Part shown: positions 28,364 to 36,851 of the stretch, in pieces
How positions within the stretch are numbered: position 1 is the stretch's first letter
Layout of the letters: every line of letters begins with the position of its first letter
NCBI GenBank assembly: GCA_903845215.1
Contig: CAIMWI010000012.1
Location: 1-64,000 of the forward strand
Source of the DNA: an uncultured Rhodobacterales bacterium
Lineage (GTDB): Bacteria; Pseudomonadota; Alphaproteobacteria; Rhodobacterales; Rhodobacteraceae
Direction: 5' to 3'
DNA length: 64,000 nucleotides
Notes under the pieces: model-generated
Databases searched by the model: none
Told to the model about the DNA's origin: nothing
What the model saw: only the letters and a program-made list of their open reading frames with translations
Translations under genes and position numbers: made by a program

Positions 28364-29652
28364 CGAGCGGGGTGATCATCTCGGCCCCCTCATCTGGCAG
28401 CGGCAAGACGCTGGTGACCTTGGGCTTGGCGCGGGCCTTTGTGCGGCAGGGCTTGGCCGTCCAATGTTTTAAATCGGGGCCGGATTATATTGATCCGGCG
28501 TTTCATCGGGCGGCGACGGGGCGGGCCTCATTCAATCTGGATTCTTGGTCCATGGGGCGCAATCAGATCGCAGGGCTTTTGGCCAAAGCTTCCGGCGCTG
28601 ACCTTGTGCTGGCCGAAGGCGCGATGGGGCTGCATGACGGGGTGGAAAAGCCCGGCGCTTGGGGGCGCGGGGCCAGTGCCGATCTGGCGCTGCATCTGGA
28701 TTGGCCGGTGATCTTGGTGATTGACGCGGGCGGGCAGGCGCAAACGGCGGGGGCCGTGGCCCTTGGCTTGCGCGAATTCCGGCACGGATTGCGGCTGGCG
28801 GGGGTGATTTTGAACAAGGTGGCATCACCCCGCCACGAAAGGTTGCTGCGCGCAGGCATGGCGCAGGCGGGCATCGCAGTGCTGGGGGCCTTGCCCAAAT
28901 TGGCGAGCGTTGCCTTGCCAGAACGGCATCTGGGGCTGGTGCAGGCCGAAGAACTGCCAGAACTGGACGCGATCTTGAATGCTGCTGCCGATTTGATGGT
29001 GGCGCATGTCGATCTGGCAGCCATCCGCGCGGCGGCGGGGGCTTTGCACTTTGGCCCCGCGCAGCATCTGACACCGCCCGGGCAGCGCATCGCCTTGGCA
29101 CGGGATGCGGCGTTTTCCTTCATCTATCCCCACTTGCTAGACGGCTGGCGGGCCGCTGGGGCAGAGGTGGTGACCTTTTCCCCCTTGGCGAACGAAGCCC
29201 CGCCCAAGGCCGATGTCGTCTGGCTTCCGGGTGGCTATCCTGAATTGCACGCGGGCACTTTGGCTGCGGCGGATCGGTTTCGCTCGGGGATGCAGCGTTT
29301 TGACGGGCCCATTCACGGCGAATGCGGTGGCTATATGGTGCTGGGCGCGGGCTTGGTGGATAAGGCGGGCCTGCGCCATCAGATGTTGGGAATGTTGGGG
29401 CTGGTGACGAGTTTTGAGAAGCGCAAGATGCATCTGGGGTACCGTTTGGCGACGCTGCTTGCACCCATGCCGGGGCAGGGCGCGGGCGTGCGTTTGCGTG
29501 GGCACGAGTTTCACTATTCCACCATCCTAGAGCAACCCGATGCCCCGTTGGCCCAAGTGCAAGATGCCGAAGACCATGAGGTGGCCGAAACTGGCAGCCA
29601 TCGGGGCCGCGTGACGGGATCGTATTTTCATCTGATTGCCGAGGCATCATGA
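28360..29652 (+). CDS. cobB: hydrogenobyrinic acid a,c-diamide synthase CobB
   Basis: Glutamine-dependent amidation of the a and c carboxylates. The 430-residue enzyme has an N-terminal P-loop domain ([16 protein letters not shown]), the conserved [11 protein letters not shown] block, and a C-terminal class I glutaminase-like domain with the nucleophile Cys in [11 protein letters not shown]. In the aerobic pathway it acts before cobalt insertion. It overlaps cobM and cobA by 4 bases each. Confidence 0.94.
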   Translation: MTSGVIISAPSSGSGKTLVTLGLARAFVRQGLAVQCFKSGPDYIDPAFHRAATGRASFNLDSWSMGRNQIAGLLAKASGADLVLAEGAMGLHDGVEKPGAWGRGASADLALHLDWPVILVIDAGGQAQTAGAVALGLREFRHGLRLAGVILNKVASPRHERLLRAGMAQAGIAVLGALPKLASVALPERHLGLVQAEELPELDAILNAAADLMVAHVDLAAIRAAAGALHFGPAQHLTPPGQRIALARDAAFSFIYPHLLDGWRAAGAEVVTFSPLANEAPPKADVVWLPGGYPELHAGTLAAADRFRSGMQRFDGPIHGECGGYMVLGAGLVDKAGLRHQMLGMLGLVTSFEKRKMHLGYRLATLLAPMPGQGAGVRLRGHEFHYSTILEQPDAPLAQVQDAEDHEVAETGSHRGRVTGSYFHLIAEAS

Positions 29653-30368
29653 CGGGGTTTGTGTCTTTTGTCTCTTCTGGTCCGGGCGACCCTGAATTGC
29701 TGACGCTGCGCGCGATCAAGCGGATCGAGGGGGCCGATGCGGTTTTGTTTGATGATCTGTCGGCAGGGCCTATCCTGGCTTTTGCGCGGGAGGGGGCCGA
29801 TTTGGTGGGGGTTGGCAAAAGGGCAGGGCGGGTGTCACCCAAGCAGGATCAGGTCAGCCGATTGTTGGTGGATTATGCGCTGACAGGGGCCAAGGTGGTA
29901 CGCCTGAAATCGGGAGACAGCGGGCTATTTGGCCGGCTAGAGGAAGAGATTGACGCCTGCCGTGCCGCTGGCATTGGGTTTGAAATTGTGCCGGGCGTCA
30001 CCTCGGCCTCGGCGGCGGCGGCGGCGGCAGGTATACCGCTGACGCGGCGACTGACAGCGCGGCGGGTGCAGTTTGTCACGGGCCACGATGTGGCCGGTGG
30101 TTTGCCAGACGATTTGAACATCGCAGCCTTGGCCGACCCTATGGCCACCACGGTGATTTTCATGGGAAAGCGCACCTTTGCGGCCCTGTCCTTAAAGCTG
30201 ATCGCCGCCGGATTGCCGCCCGATATGCCAGCCCTTCTGGCGGAAAGCGTATCCACCCCCGACCAGCGGTTAACCCGCGCCACGGTGGCCACTTTGGGCG
30301 CCGCCCTCGCTGACGCCCATGACGGCCCCGCGCTGATCTTGATCGGCCCCTTGATGGAGGGGATATGA
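29649..30368 (+). CDS. cobA: uroporphyrinogen-III C-methyltransferase CobA
   Basis: Makes precorrin-2 by two SAM methylations; entry step to the corrin branch. The 239-residue protein has VSSGPGDPELLTLRA at the start, VVRLKSGDSGLFGRLEEE near residue 83, and FVTGHDVAGG near residue 145. It overlaps cobB upstream and the second DUF1636 gene downstream. A second uroporphyrinogen methyltransferase lies at 33380-34138 in the sulfur operon, so the B12 and siroheme branches each have their own copy. Confidence 0.93.
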   Translation: MTGFVSFVSSGPGDPELLTLRAIKRIEGADAVLFDDLSAGPILAFAREGADLVGVGKRAGRVSPKQDQVSRLLVDYALTGAKVVRLKSGDSGLFGRLEEEIDACRAAGIGFEIVPGVTSASAAAAAAGIPLTRRLTARRVQFVTGHDVAGGLPDDLNIAALADPMATTVIFMGKRTFAALSLKLIAAGLPPDMPALLAESVSTPDQRLTRATVATLGAALADAHDGPALILIGPLMEGI

Positions 30369-30670
30369 CCCATACGATTACCCTATGCGCGACATGTCCG
30401 CTGGGGCAGGGCGACTTTGCCGCCCAACTCGCCCTGCCGGGGTTTGACGTGCAGCTGACAGAGTGTATGTCAGGCTGCACCAAACCCTCGACCATAGCCT
30501 TTCGCGCGGTGGGCAAGACGGCCTATTTGTTTGGCCAGATCACTGCGCAGGATCTGGCGGATGTGATCCGCTTTGCCAAGGCCTACCAAACCTCACCTGA
30601 CGGCACCTTTGCCGATGCGCGGATCTTTGGCGAGCTGCGCCACAAGGCCATTGCGCGCATTCCGGGGTAA
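30365..30670 (+). CDS. DUF1636 small cysteine protein, second copy
   Basis: A 101-residue protein with C8/C11 (CATC) and C34/C38 (CMSGC), the same four-Cys pattern as the protein at 17498-17854 but without that protein's two extra Cys. The spacing resembles thioredoxin-fold [2Fe-2S] ferredoxins. It is the last gene of the long cob operon (ATGA overlap with cobA) and ends about 70 bases before the second riboswitch. Two paralogues at the two ends of one operon imply a role within cobalamin synthesis, perhaps electron supply; that is inference. Confidence 0.8.
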   Translation: MTHTITLCATCPLGQGDFAAQLALPGFDVQLTECMSGCTKPSTIAFRAVGKTAYLFGQITAQDLADVIRFAKAYQTSPDGTFADARIFGELRHKAIARIPG

Positions 30671-30742
30671 TATGTCGCAGATGCGCCCAAGGTGCCGCAT
30701 TCGGCCCTTGACCCTTTGGACGCTTAAGGGCTTTATGACATC

Positions 30743-30931
30743 GCTAAGGTGTCCAAAGCGCAAAGCGTCAGGACTGAAACGGGAATGAGGAAGGATGGAC
30801 CCGAACGGGCATCCGATGCCTCAACCGCCCCCGCGACTGTAAGCGGTAGCGGCCTTTCACTGCCACTGATGGGCAACCATTGGGAAGGCGAAGGGCAGGC
30901 TATGATCCGCGAGTCAGGAGACCGGCCTTGC
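30743..30931 (+). ncRNA. cobalamin riboswitch upstream of cbtB-cbtA-cobF
   Basis: Conserved elements are visible in order: GACTGAAACGGGAA near 30772, CCGCCCCCGCGACTG near 30825, TGCCACTGATGGGCAACC near 30861, and the B12 box GAGTCAGGAGACCGGCC near 30910. The ends can close through GCTAAGG and CCTTGC. It stops about 45 bases before the cbtB start, whose ribosome site is in ACAGGAGAAG. It is expected to turn off cobalt uptake and cobF when cobalamin is plentiful. Confidence 0.95.
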
Positions 30932-30977
30932 AGGGTGAAACAACGGCTGTCGGGTGGGACGGCTACAGGAGAAGACG

Positions 30978-31142
30978 ATGAATTTGATCCAAACTACCGC
31001 ACGCTCGAACGTGCTGGCACAAACGCTGTTCGTGGCTTTGATCGGCCTGACACTGGTGTTTGCTGCGGGTTTTGCGCAAAGCCAAGGCTTGCATGATGCG
31101 GCGCATGACATGCGCCACTCCACCGGATTTCCCTGCCACTAA
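30978..31142 (+). CDS. cbtB: cobalt transporter small subunit CbtB
   Basis: A 54-residue membrane protein with one hydrophobic helix (about residues 14-33) and a C-terminal tail rich in His (HDAAHDMRHSTGFPCH), a probable metal-binding end. Size, tail and position just before cbtA behind a B12 riboswitch match CbtB of the predicted CbtAB cobalt uptake system. The start at 30978 has a GGAG ribosome site; the reading frame is open for eight more codons upstream. Confidence 0.88.
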   Translation: MNLIQTTARSNVLAQTLFVALIGLTLVFAAGFAQSQGLHDAAHDMRHSTGFPCH

Positions 31143-31154
31143 GGCAGACATCTT

Positions 31155-31937
31155 ATGAAACATATGCTGTCCAGCGCCTTGGTCGCTGGCTTTGTGGCGG
31201 GGTTGCTGTGCGCCCTGCTGCAATTTCTTTTGGTGCAACCTGAAATCGTGCTGGCCGAACGTTATGAGGCTGGAGAATTGTTGCATTTTCAAGGCCTTGC
31301 CAATCCGCAAGACGCTGCCACTGCCGCAGATCACAGCGCGCATGGAGCCGATGGGCATACTGCGGTGGTGCCCGCCGAAGAGATCACGCACGCGCATTCC
31401 GAAGAAGCCACGCACGAACATGGGGCAGGGGCCGGGTCTGGGAAAAACAGGCAGGCTTTGACGGTGTTGTTCGCGGTGCTGACCTATTGTGGCTATGGGT
31501 TGGCTTTGGTGGCTGGGATGAACTTGGCGGATCAACTGGGGATCAAACTGGGCTTAGCGCAGGGCATTCTGTGGGGGCTTTCGGGGTTTTTGGCCTTTCA
31601 GATGATGCCAGCACTGGGTTTGCAGCCTGATTTGCCAGGTACACCTGCGGCGGATTTCTCGGCGCGGCAAGTTTGGTGGCTGGCAACAGCCGCAGCAACG
31701 GTGGCAGGCCTGTGGTTTGCAGCCTATGGCGGGGGCATCTGGCAAAGGGCCGCCGGTGTTGTGCTTTTGGCGGCACCCCATGTTTGGGGCGCACCAGAAG
31801 CTACAGGATTTGGCGGCGTGGTGCCGCCGGAATTGGCATCCGCTTTTGCAGCGCGTAGTCTGGCTGTGGGGATGATCACTTGGGCCGTGCTGGGCGGCTT
31901 GGCTGTCACGCTGTGGCGATCAGAACCCGCATCGTGA
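31155..31937 (+). CDS. cbtA: cobalt transporter subunit CbtA
   Basis: A 260-residue membrane protein with about five to six helices (first at about residues 7-28, then groups from about 100 to 255). A periplasmic or cytosolic loop rich in His (about residues 58-94, with DHSAHGADGH and THAHSEEATHEH) probably binds cobalt. This fits CbtA. It follows cbtB by 12 bases and overlaps the cobF GTG. No CbiMNQO or other cobalt transporter is in the window, so CbtAB is likely the cobalt supply for the pathway. Confidence 0.9.
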   Translation: MKHMLSSALVAGFVAGLLCALLQFLLVQPEIVLAERYEAGELLHFQGLANPQDAATAADHSAHGADGHTAVVPAEEITHAHSEEATHEHGAGAGSGKNRQALTVLFAVLTYCGYGLALVAGMNLADQLGIKLGLAQGILWGLSGFLAFQMMPALGLQPDLPGTPAADFSARQVWWLATAAATVAGLWFAAYGGGIWQRAAGVVLLAAPHVWGAPEATGFGGVVPPELASAFAARSLAVGMITWAVLGGLAVTLWRSEPAS

Positions 31938-32665
31938 CAGAACTTTTTTTGATCGGCATTGGCACTGGAAACCCTGACCATTTGACACGTCAGGCGGTTA
32001 AGGCGCTGAACTCGGTTGAACTTGTGATGATCCCTAAGAAAAGTGGCAAGGCCGATTTGGCCGAACTGCGCCATGCCATCTTGGCCGAGGTTGTGACCAA
32101 TCCGGCTGTCCAGATCGCCGAATTCGATCTGCCCGTGCGCGATGCGGCGAATGCGGATTATAACGCCGGCGTTCACGATTGGCACCAAGCGATTGCCAAA
32201 GTGTGGGCTGCGACTTTGGCGCCGTTTGGGGCGCAGCGTGTGGCATTGCTGGTTTGGGGCGATCCGTCGCTGTATGATTCAACATTGCGCATCGCGGCAC
32301 TTTTGTCGGATGTAAGCGTCACGGTGATACCGGGCATTACCAGCCTGCAGGCCCTGACGGCGGCCCATGCTATTCCGCTGAATGACATTGGCCAAGCTGT
32401 CACGATCACCACAGGCCGCCAGTTGGCAGACGGCTGGCCTAAGGGTGCGCAGACTGTGGCGGTGATGCTGGATGGCAACTGCACATTTCAAATGCTGGAT
32501 CCTGAAGGGATTTCGATTTGGTGGGGTGCCTATGTGGGCATGACTGAACAGATCATCCTGTCTGGCCCTTTGGCGCAGATGCGCGACCAGATCATCCAAA
32601 CACGTGCAAAAGCGCGTGCGGCGCATGGTTGGATTATGGATATCTATATCCTTAGGAAGTTATAG
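31934..32665 (+). CDS. cobF: precorrin-6A synthase (deacetylating) CobF
   Basis: Methylates precorrin-5 at C1 and releases acetate to give precorrin-6A; specific to the aerobic pathway. The 243-residue protein starts with GTG (VTELFLIGIGTGNPDHLT), with VALLVWGDPSLYDSTLRIA near residue 99 and VIPGITSLQAL near residue 130. It is separated from the other ring methylases and placed behind the cobalt transporter, so its synthesis is tied to the second riboswitch. The longer open frame upstream of 31934 overlaps cbtA and is unlikely. Confidence 0.93.
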   Translation: MTELFLIGIGTGNPDHLTRQAVKALNSVELVMIPKKSGKADLAELRHAILAEVVTNPAVQIAEFDLPVRDAANADYNAGVHDWHQAIAKVWAATLAPFGAQRVALLVWGDPSLYDSTLRIAALLSDVSVTVIPGITSLQALTAAHAIPLNDIGQAVTITTGRQLADGWPKGAQTVAVMLDGNCTFQMLDPEGISIWWGAYVGMTEQIILSGPLAQMRDQIIQTRAKARAAHGWIMDIYILRKL

Positions 32666-32783
32666 ATCTGGTGATCGATATTTTACATAATATCGGTTAT
32701 CGGATAAGGGGACATGACGGCGAGAGCAGCATTTCTTTCGGCCGCGCCACCGTTTTGTGACAAACGCCCCACCCTATGGGCCT

Positions 32784-33245
32784 TTAAAGCGGCAACGCCG
32801 TGGTCATCTTGATCTCTTCCATGCTGAGCAATGCAGTGACGTTGTAAATTTTCACCTCAGAAATCAGCGCTTGATAAAAGGCGTCATAGGCGCGGGCGTT
32901 TTTGACCCAGACTTTCAGGATGTAATCCACATCCCCTGCCAGACGATGGGCTTCCAGCACCTCTGGCCTGCGGCGGACGACATCTAAGAAACGCTTCTCC
33001 CAACCGATTTCATGCTCGCTGGTGCGCACCAGAACGAAAAAGCACGCCTCTAGCCCAAGGCCTTCGGGATTGCAGATTGCTGTGGTGCGGGTGATGATGC
33101 CGTTGTCGCGCATCCGTTTGATGCGGTTCCAGACGGGCGTCTTGGAAGACCCCACTTTGCGGGCGATTTCATCCAAGGATTGCTCGGCATCGATCTGTAA
33201 TTGCCCAAGAATTTTCCGGTCTAACTCGTCAACTTGGGCTACCAT
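32784..33245 (-). CDS. Lrp/AsnC-family transcriptional regulator
   Basis: A 153-residue regulator: N-terminal winged helix (VDELDRKILGQLQIDAEQSLDEIARKVG, recognition helix SSKTPVWNRIKRM) and a C-terminal RAM/AsnC ligand-binding domain (about residues 70-150). It is divergent from the sulfur reduction genes across about 130 bases, so it probably controls them, perhaps sensing a sulfur amino acid; the ligand is not evident. I prefer the ATG at 33245, which has AGGA nine bases before it; an in-frame ATG at 33266 sits inside a perfect 12-base palindrome. Confidence 0.85.
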   Translation of the reverse strand: MVAQVDELDRKILGQLQIDAEQSLDEIARKVGSSKTPVWNRIKRMRDNGIITRTTAICNPEGLGLEACFFVLVRTSEHEIGWEKRFLDVVRRRPEVLEAHRLAGDVDYILKVWVKNARAYDAFYQALISEVKIYNVTALLSMEEIKMTTALPL

Positions 33246-33259
33246 TCCAACAATTCCTG

Positions 33260-33271
33260 TTTCCATGGAAA
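33260..33271. promoter_or_regulatory. palindrome, candidate operator upstream of the Lrp-type gene
   Basis: TTTCCATGGAAA is a perfect 12-base palindrome flanked by AACAATTCC and TTTGTT in inverted order, giving a broader imperfect dyad at about 33249-33277. It lies between the Lrp-type gene and the divergent sulfur operon, a fit place for autoregulation or operon control. Dimeric Lrp-family sites often look like this, but no motif model was run. Confidence 0.4.
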
Positions 33272-33379
33272 TTTGTTCCACGCACGGCACAAAGAGCAGA
33301 GATTTTTCTTATTGCTAAATGGCAGTGGCGGTCAATAGGGAAAAAATTCTATAAATCGGCCAAGAAATGAGAGTTGGCC

Positions 33380-34138
33380 ATGGCAAATCACAGATTCCCC
33401 CCCGTTACTTTCGCTGGCGCAGGCCCCGGTTCTGCAAGCCATCTGACCATGGGTGTTTACCAAGCGCTGCAGACGGCGGATGTGGTGATCCATGATCGTT
33501 TGGTGGGGGTTGAGGTTCTGGATCTTATTCCGGCTAAGGTGCGCCGGATCGACGTTGGCAAAACGGGGTTTGGCCCATCGACAGCCCAAGCCGTGATCAA
33601 CGCCACATTGGTGGAACAGGCGCAAAGTGGTGGGCGCGTTGTTCGTTTGAAGGGCGGAGATTGTGGCATATTTGGGCGGCTGGATGAAGAAATAGAAGCG
33701 CTAGAGGCCGCAGGATTGGCTTACACCATCCTGCCCGGTCTGACGGCTGCCAGTGTCGCCGCGGCCGCGATCGGGCAAAGCCTTACTCGGCGCGGGCGCA
33801 ATGCCAGCCTGCGGATTGTCACCGGACACGATATGGCGGGTTTTGCCGATCACGATTGGCGTGGCATCGCAGTTTCTGGCGAGGTGACAGCGATCTATAT
33901 GGGCAAGAAATCGGCGCGTTTTGTGCAAGGCCGCCTTATGATGCACGGCGCGGCCCCTGACACACCTGCCACGATTGTGGAAAACGTCTCGCGCCCTGAT
34001 CAGCGCGTGGTGTCGGCAACGCTGGACACGCTTGCACAAGCCGTTCGCTTGATCGACGGCCCTGCTGTTATTCTGTACGGTCTGGCGCCCCGCCATGCCG
34101 CCCCTGCCCTGTCTCAGTTGAAAGAGGCCCAAGCATGA
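33380..34138 (+). CDS. uroporphyrinogen-III C-methyltransferase for siroheme
   Basis: A tetrapyrrole methylase of about 252 residues (GAGPGSASHLTMG, VVRLKGGDCGIFGRLDEE, IVTGHDMAGF) producing precorrin-2. Placed first in the sulfite-reduction operon, it most likely serves siroheme. It is a stand-alone methylase: the precorrin-2 dehydrogenase/ferrochelatase part of full-length CysG is absent, and no separate gene for it is in the window. A TTG two codons earlier is an alternative start. The stop overlaps the DUF2849 ATG. Confidence 0.9.
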   Translation: MANHRFPPVTFAGAGPGSASHLTMGVYQALQTADVVIHDRLVGVEVLDLIPAKVRRIDVGKTGFGPSTAQAVINATLVEQAQSGGRVVRLKGGDCGIFGRLDEEIEALEAAGLAYTILPGLTAASVAAAAIGQSLTRRGRNASLRIVTGHDMAGFADHDWRGIAVSGEVTAIYMGKKSARFVQGRLMMHGAAPDTPATIVENVSRPDQRVVSATLDTLAQAVRLIDGPAVILYGLAPRHAAPALSQLKEAQA

Positions 34139-34443
34139 GCCGCCGCTTTATCCCCAAAGTTGTCACCGCCAACCGCCTGCGCGAAGGTGATGTGGTGTAT
34201 CTGACAGCTGACGACCAATGGACCCTGCATCACCACCAAGCCGAGTTGATCGAAGACGAGGCCCATGCCCAACTGCGCCTGTTGCATGCGGCAGGCCAAA
34301 AACTGGTTGTGGTGGGGGCTTATCTTGCCGATGCCAAAGCCGGCCCGAACGGCCCCGAACCCGTGCATTTCCGCGAGGCCTTTCGCACGCGCGGCCCGTC
34401 AAACTATGCCCACGGCAAACAAGTGGATCTGACCCATGTATGA
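34135..34443 (+). CDS. DUF2849 protein of the sulfite reductase operon
   Basis: A 102-residue soluble protein (MSRRFIPKVVTANRLREGDVVYLT) matching DUF2849, which I know mainly from alphaproteobacterial sulfite/nitrite reductase operons. It has no Cys and no evident catalytic motif, so a structural or accessory role is more likely than redox chemistry. It overlaps the methyltransferase (ATGA) and the sulfite reductase (8 bases). Function is not established. Confidence 0.8.
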   Translation: MSRRFIPKVVTANRLREGDVVYLTADDQWTLHHHQAELIEDEAHAQLRLLHAAGQKLVVVGAYLADAKAGPNGPEPVHFREAFRTRGPSNYAHGKQVDLTHV

Positions 34444-36106
34444 TTACACCGATTTTGACGAAGCCTTTGTGCGTTCGCGCGTCGCTCAATTCACCGATCA
34501 GGTCGAACGCCGTTTGGATGGGTCTTTGACCGAGGACGAGTTTCGCCCGCTGCGCCTGATGAACGGGCTTTACCTGCAACTGCACGCCTATATGCTGCGG
34601 GTGGCCATTCCGTATGGCACCATCAACCCACGCCAGATGCGCCAGTTGGCTTATATCGCCGACACATGGGATAAGGGCTATGGTCACTTTACCACCCGCC
34701 AGAACATCCAGTTCAACTGGCCCAAACTGCCGGACGTTCCGGCGATTTTGCAGGCCTTGGCCGATGTGGGGATGCATGCCATTCAAACCTCGGGCAATTG
34801 CGTGCGCAATGTGACGGCGGATCATTTCGCAGGCGCTGCCGCGGACGAGATCGAAGACCCCCGCCCCTATGCCGAACTGTTGCGCCAATGGTCCACCGAC
34901 CATCCCGAATTCCAATTCCTGCCGCGGAAGTTCAAAATCGCCATCACAGGTTCACCCCATGACCGCGCTGTCACAGCCGCGCATGACATCGGCTTGCGCA
35001 TGACACGCAATATGGGCGGGGATGCGGGGTTTGAGGTATTTGTGGGCGGTGGTTTGGGCCGCACGCCGATGATCGGCCATTTGGTGCGGGATTTCTTGCC
35101 GATAGAAGACCTGCTTCCTTATGTGGAATCGGTCCTGTCGGTCTATAACACCTTGGGGCGGCGCGATAATAAGTACAAAGCCCGCATCAAGATTACCGTG
35201 CATGAAACAGGCCGCGACGAGATTGCGCGCATGATCGAAGCGCGTTTTGCCGAGGTGCGCCCGCTGTTTGGCGGCGCGGATCAGGCGCTGCTGGCCGATA
35301 TCCGCGCGGCCTTTGCCCAGCCCGATTTGCAAAGCCGTTCGGTTGCTGACTATGACAGCGCCTATAGTTCCAACCCTGTCTTTCGCGCTTGGGCCGATAC
35401 CAACTTGTCGGCCCATCGCAAGGGCGATCATGCGATTGTCACGATCTCGGTCAAGGCACATGGGCAAACACCCGGCGATGCGACATCTGATCAGATGCGT
35501 GTCATTGCCGACCTGTCGCAAACCTATGGCTACAGCGAATTGCGCATCAGCCACGAGCAAAACGTGATCCTGCCCCATGTGCATAAAGCCGATCTGCCCG
35601 CCGTGCATGCGGCTTTGGCCAAGGTGGGGCTGGCCACGGCCAATGTCGGGCTTTTGTCGGATATGATCGCCTGCCCAGGGATGGATTACTGCGCCTTGGC
35701 AACGGCACGGTCTATCCCCGTGGCGCAAGAAATTGCGCTGCATTTCGAGGCGCTTAAGCTGGAACATGACATCGGCGCGCTGAAGATCAAGATCTCGGGC
35801 TGCATCAATGCCTGTGGTCACCACCATGTCGGCCACATCGGCATTCTGGGCCTAGACCGCGCGGGGGTGGAAAATTACCAGATCACACTGGGCGGCGATG
35901 CCACCCAAACGGCAGCGATCGGGGAAAAGACCGGCCCGGGCTTTGCCTATGACGAGATTGTGCCGGCCATTGAACGCATTTTGCGGGCCTATCTGGGCTT
36001 GCGACTGCATGCCGAAGAAACCTTTCTAGACGCCTATCGCCGCCTTGGGATGGAGCCCTTTAAGCTGGCGCTGTATGGCAGCGACGGTGCGTCGGATGCC
36101 GCGTGA
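34436..36106 (+). CDS. cysI: siroheme sulfite reductase (nitrite/sulfite reductase family)
   Basis: Reduces sulfite to sulfide with six electrons. The 556-residue protein has the duplicated ferredoxin-like and catalytic halves, an early GHFTTRQNIQFNWPK siroheme-pocket region, and the four [4Fe-4S] ligands in CPGMDYC (CX5C) and GCINAC (CX3C) at about residues 406-460. Neighbours (cysH-type reductase, DUF934, a flavin reductase) point to sulfite rather than nitrite. No flavoprotein CysJ is present; the ferredoxin-NADP reductase downstream may supply electrons through ferredoxin. Confidence 0.9.
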   Translation: MYDYTDFDEAFVRSRVAQFTDQVERRLDGSLTEDEFRPLRLMNGLYLQLHAYMLRVAIPYGTINPRQMRQLAYIADTWDKGYGHFTTRQNIQFNWPKLPDVPAILQALADVGMHAIQTSGNCVRNVTADHFAGAAADEIEDPRPYAELLRQWSTDHPEFQFLPRKFKIAITGSPHDRAVTAAHDIGLRMTRNMGGDAGFEVFVGGGLGRTPMIGHLVRDFLPIEDLLPYVESVLSVYNTLGRRDNKYKARIKITVHETGRDEIARMIEARFAEVRPLFGGADQALLADIRAAFAQPDLQSRSVADYDSAYSSNPVFRAWADTNLSAHRKGDHAIVTISVKAHGQTPGDATSDQMRVIADLSQTYGYSELRISHEQNVILPHVHKADLPAVHAALAKVGLATANVGLLSDMIACPGMDYCALATARSIPVAQEIALHFEALKLEHDIGALKIKISGCINACGHHHVGHIGILGLDRAGVENYQITLGGDATQTAAIGEKTGPGFAYDEIVPAIERILRAYLGLRLHAEETFLDAYRRLGMEPFKLALYGSDGASDAA

Positions 36107-36851
36107 TCTGCACCATGGTCCGGTTGTGGAACGTGTGGCCGCGTTAAATGCGCGCTACCGTCACCACGCGGCCACGGCGGTTTTGGAACATGCGCTCAGC
36201 GATGCCGATCTGGGGCGGGTGGCGCTGGTGTCGTCTTTTGGGGCGGAATCGGTGGTGCTGTTGCATCTGGTGTCGGTGATCGCCCCGCAAACGCCCGTGC
36301 TTTTTATCGACACGCGGATGCTGTTTGCTGAGACTTTGGATTATCAGCGCCAACTGGCCGAAAGCCTGCCTTTGTGCGACATTCGCACCATCCGCGCCCC
36401 CCAACCGCGTGTAGCGCTGGAAGATCCTGACGGCACGTTGCACCAGTTTTCCACCGATGCCTGCTGCAGCGTGCGCAAGATTGCACCGCTGGAACGCGCT
36501 TTGGGCGAATTTGACGGCTGGATCACGGGGCGCAAACGCTATCAAGGGGCCAGTCGTGAAACGGTCGATTTCTTTGAAGCCGAAGGCGATGTGCGCGTCA
36601 AGGTCAATCCCTTGGCCCATTGGGGGCGCGAGGATATTGCCGATTACATGGTGAACAACCGCCTACCCCGTCATCCGCTTGTGGCCCAAGGCTACCCCTC
36701 CATCGGCTGCGCGCCTTGCACCACGCCGGTGAAACAAGGTGAAGATCCCCGCGCAGGGCGATGGCGTGACAGTGCAAAAACCGAATGTGGCATTCACTTT
36801 GTGAACGGTGTCGCCACCCGCAGCAAACCTTACCAGGAGCCTACAGCATGA
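36096..36851 (+). CDS. cysH: assimilatory adenylyl-sulfate reductase (CysH family)
   Basis: Reduces activated sulfate to sulfite with thioredoxin. The 251-residue protein has the CysH fold (SSFGAESVVLLHLV, FIDTRMLF) and a C-terminal ECGIH with the catalytic Cys. It also carries the paired motifs DACCSVRKIAPL and SIGCAPCTTP, the [4Fe-4S] ligands that mark the APS-specific type rather than the PAPS-specific enterobacterial type. An ATG at 36096 overlapping the sulfite reductase stop is the likely start. The stop overlaps the DUF934 ATG. Confidence 0.9.
   Translation: MPRDLHHGPVVERVAALNARYRHHAATAVLEHALSDADLGRVALVSSFGAESVVLLHLVSVIAPQTPVLFIDTRMLFAETLDYQRQLAESLPLCDIRTIRAPQPRVALEDPDGTLHQFSTDACCSVRKIAPLERALGEFDGWITGRKRYQGASRETVDFFEAEGDVRVKVNPLAHWGREDIADYMVNNRLPRHPLVAQGYPSIGCAPCTTPVKQGEDPRAGRWRDSAKTECGIHFVNGVATRSKPYQEPTA

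Noticed and set aside
32676-32695. CGATAT/ATATCG inverted repeat after cobF as terminator or operator
   Set aside because: Six A/T-rich base pairs around an eight-base loop with no T-run; could be chance.
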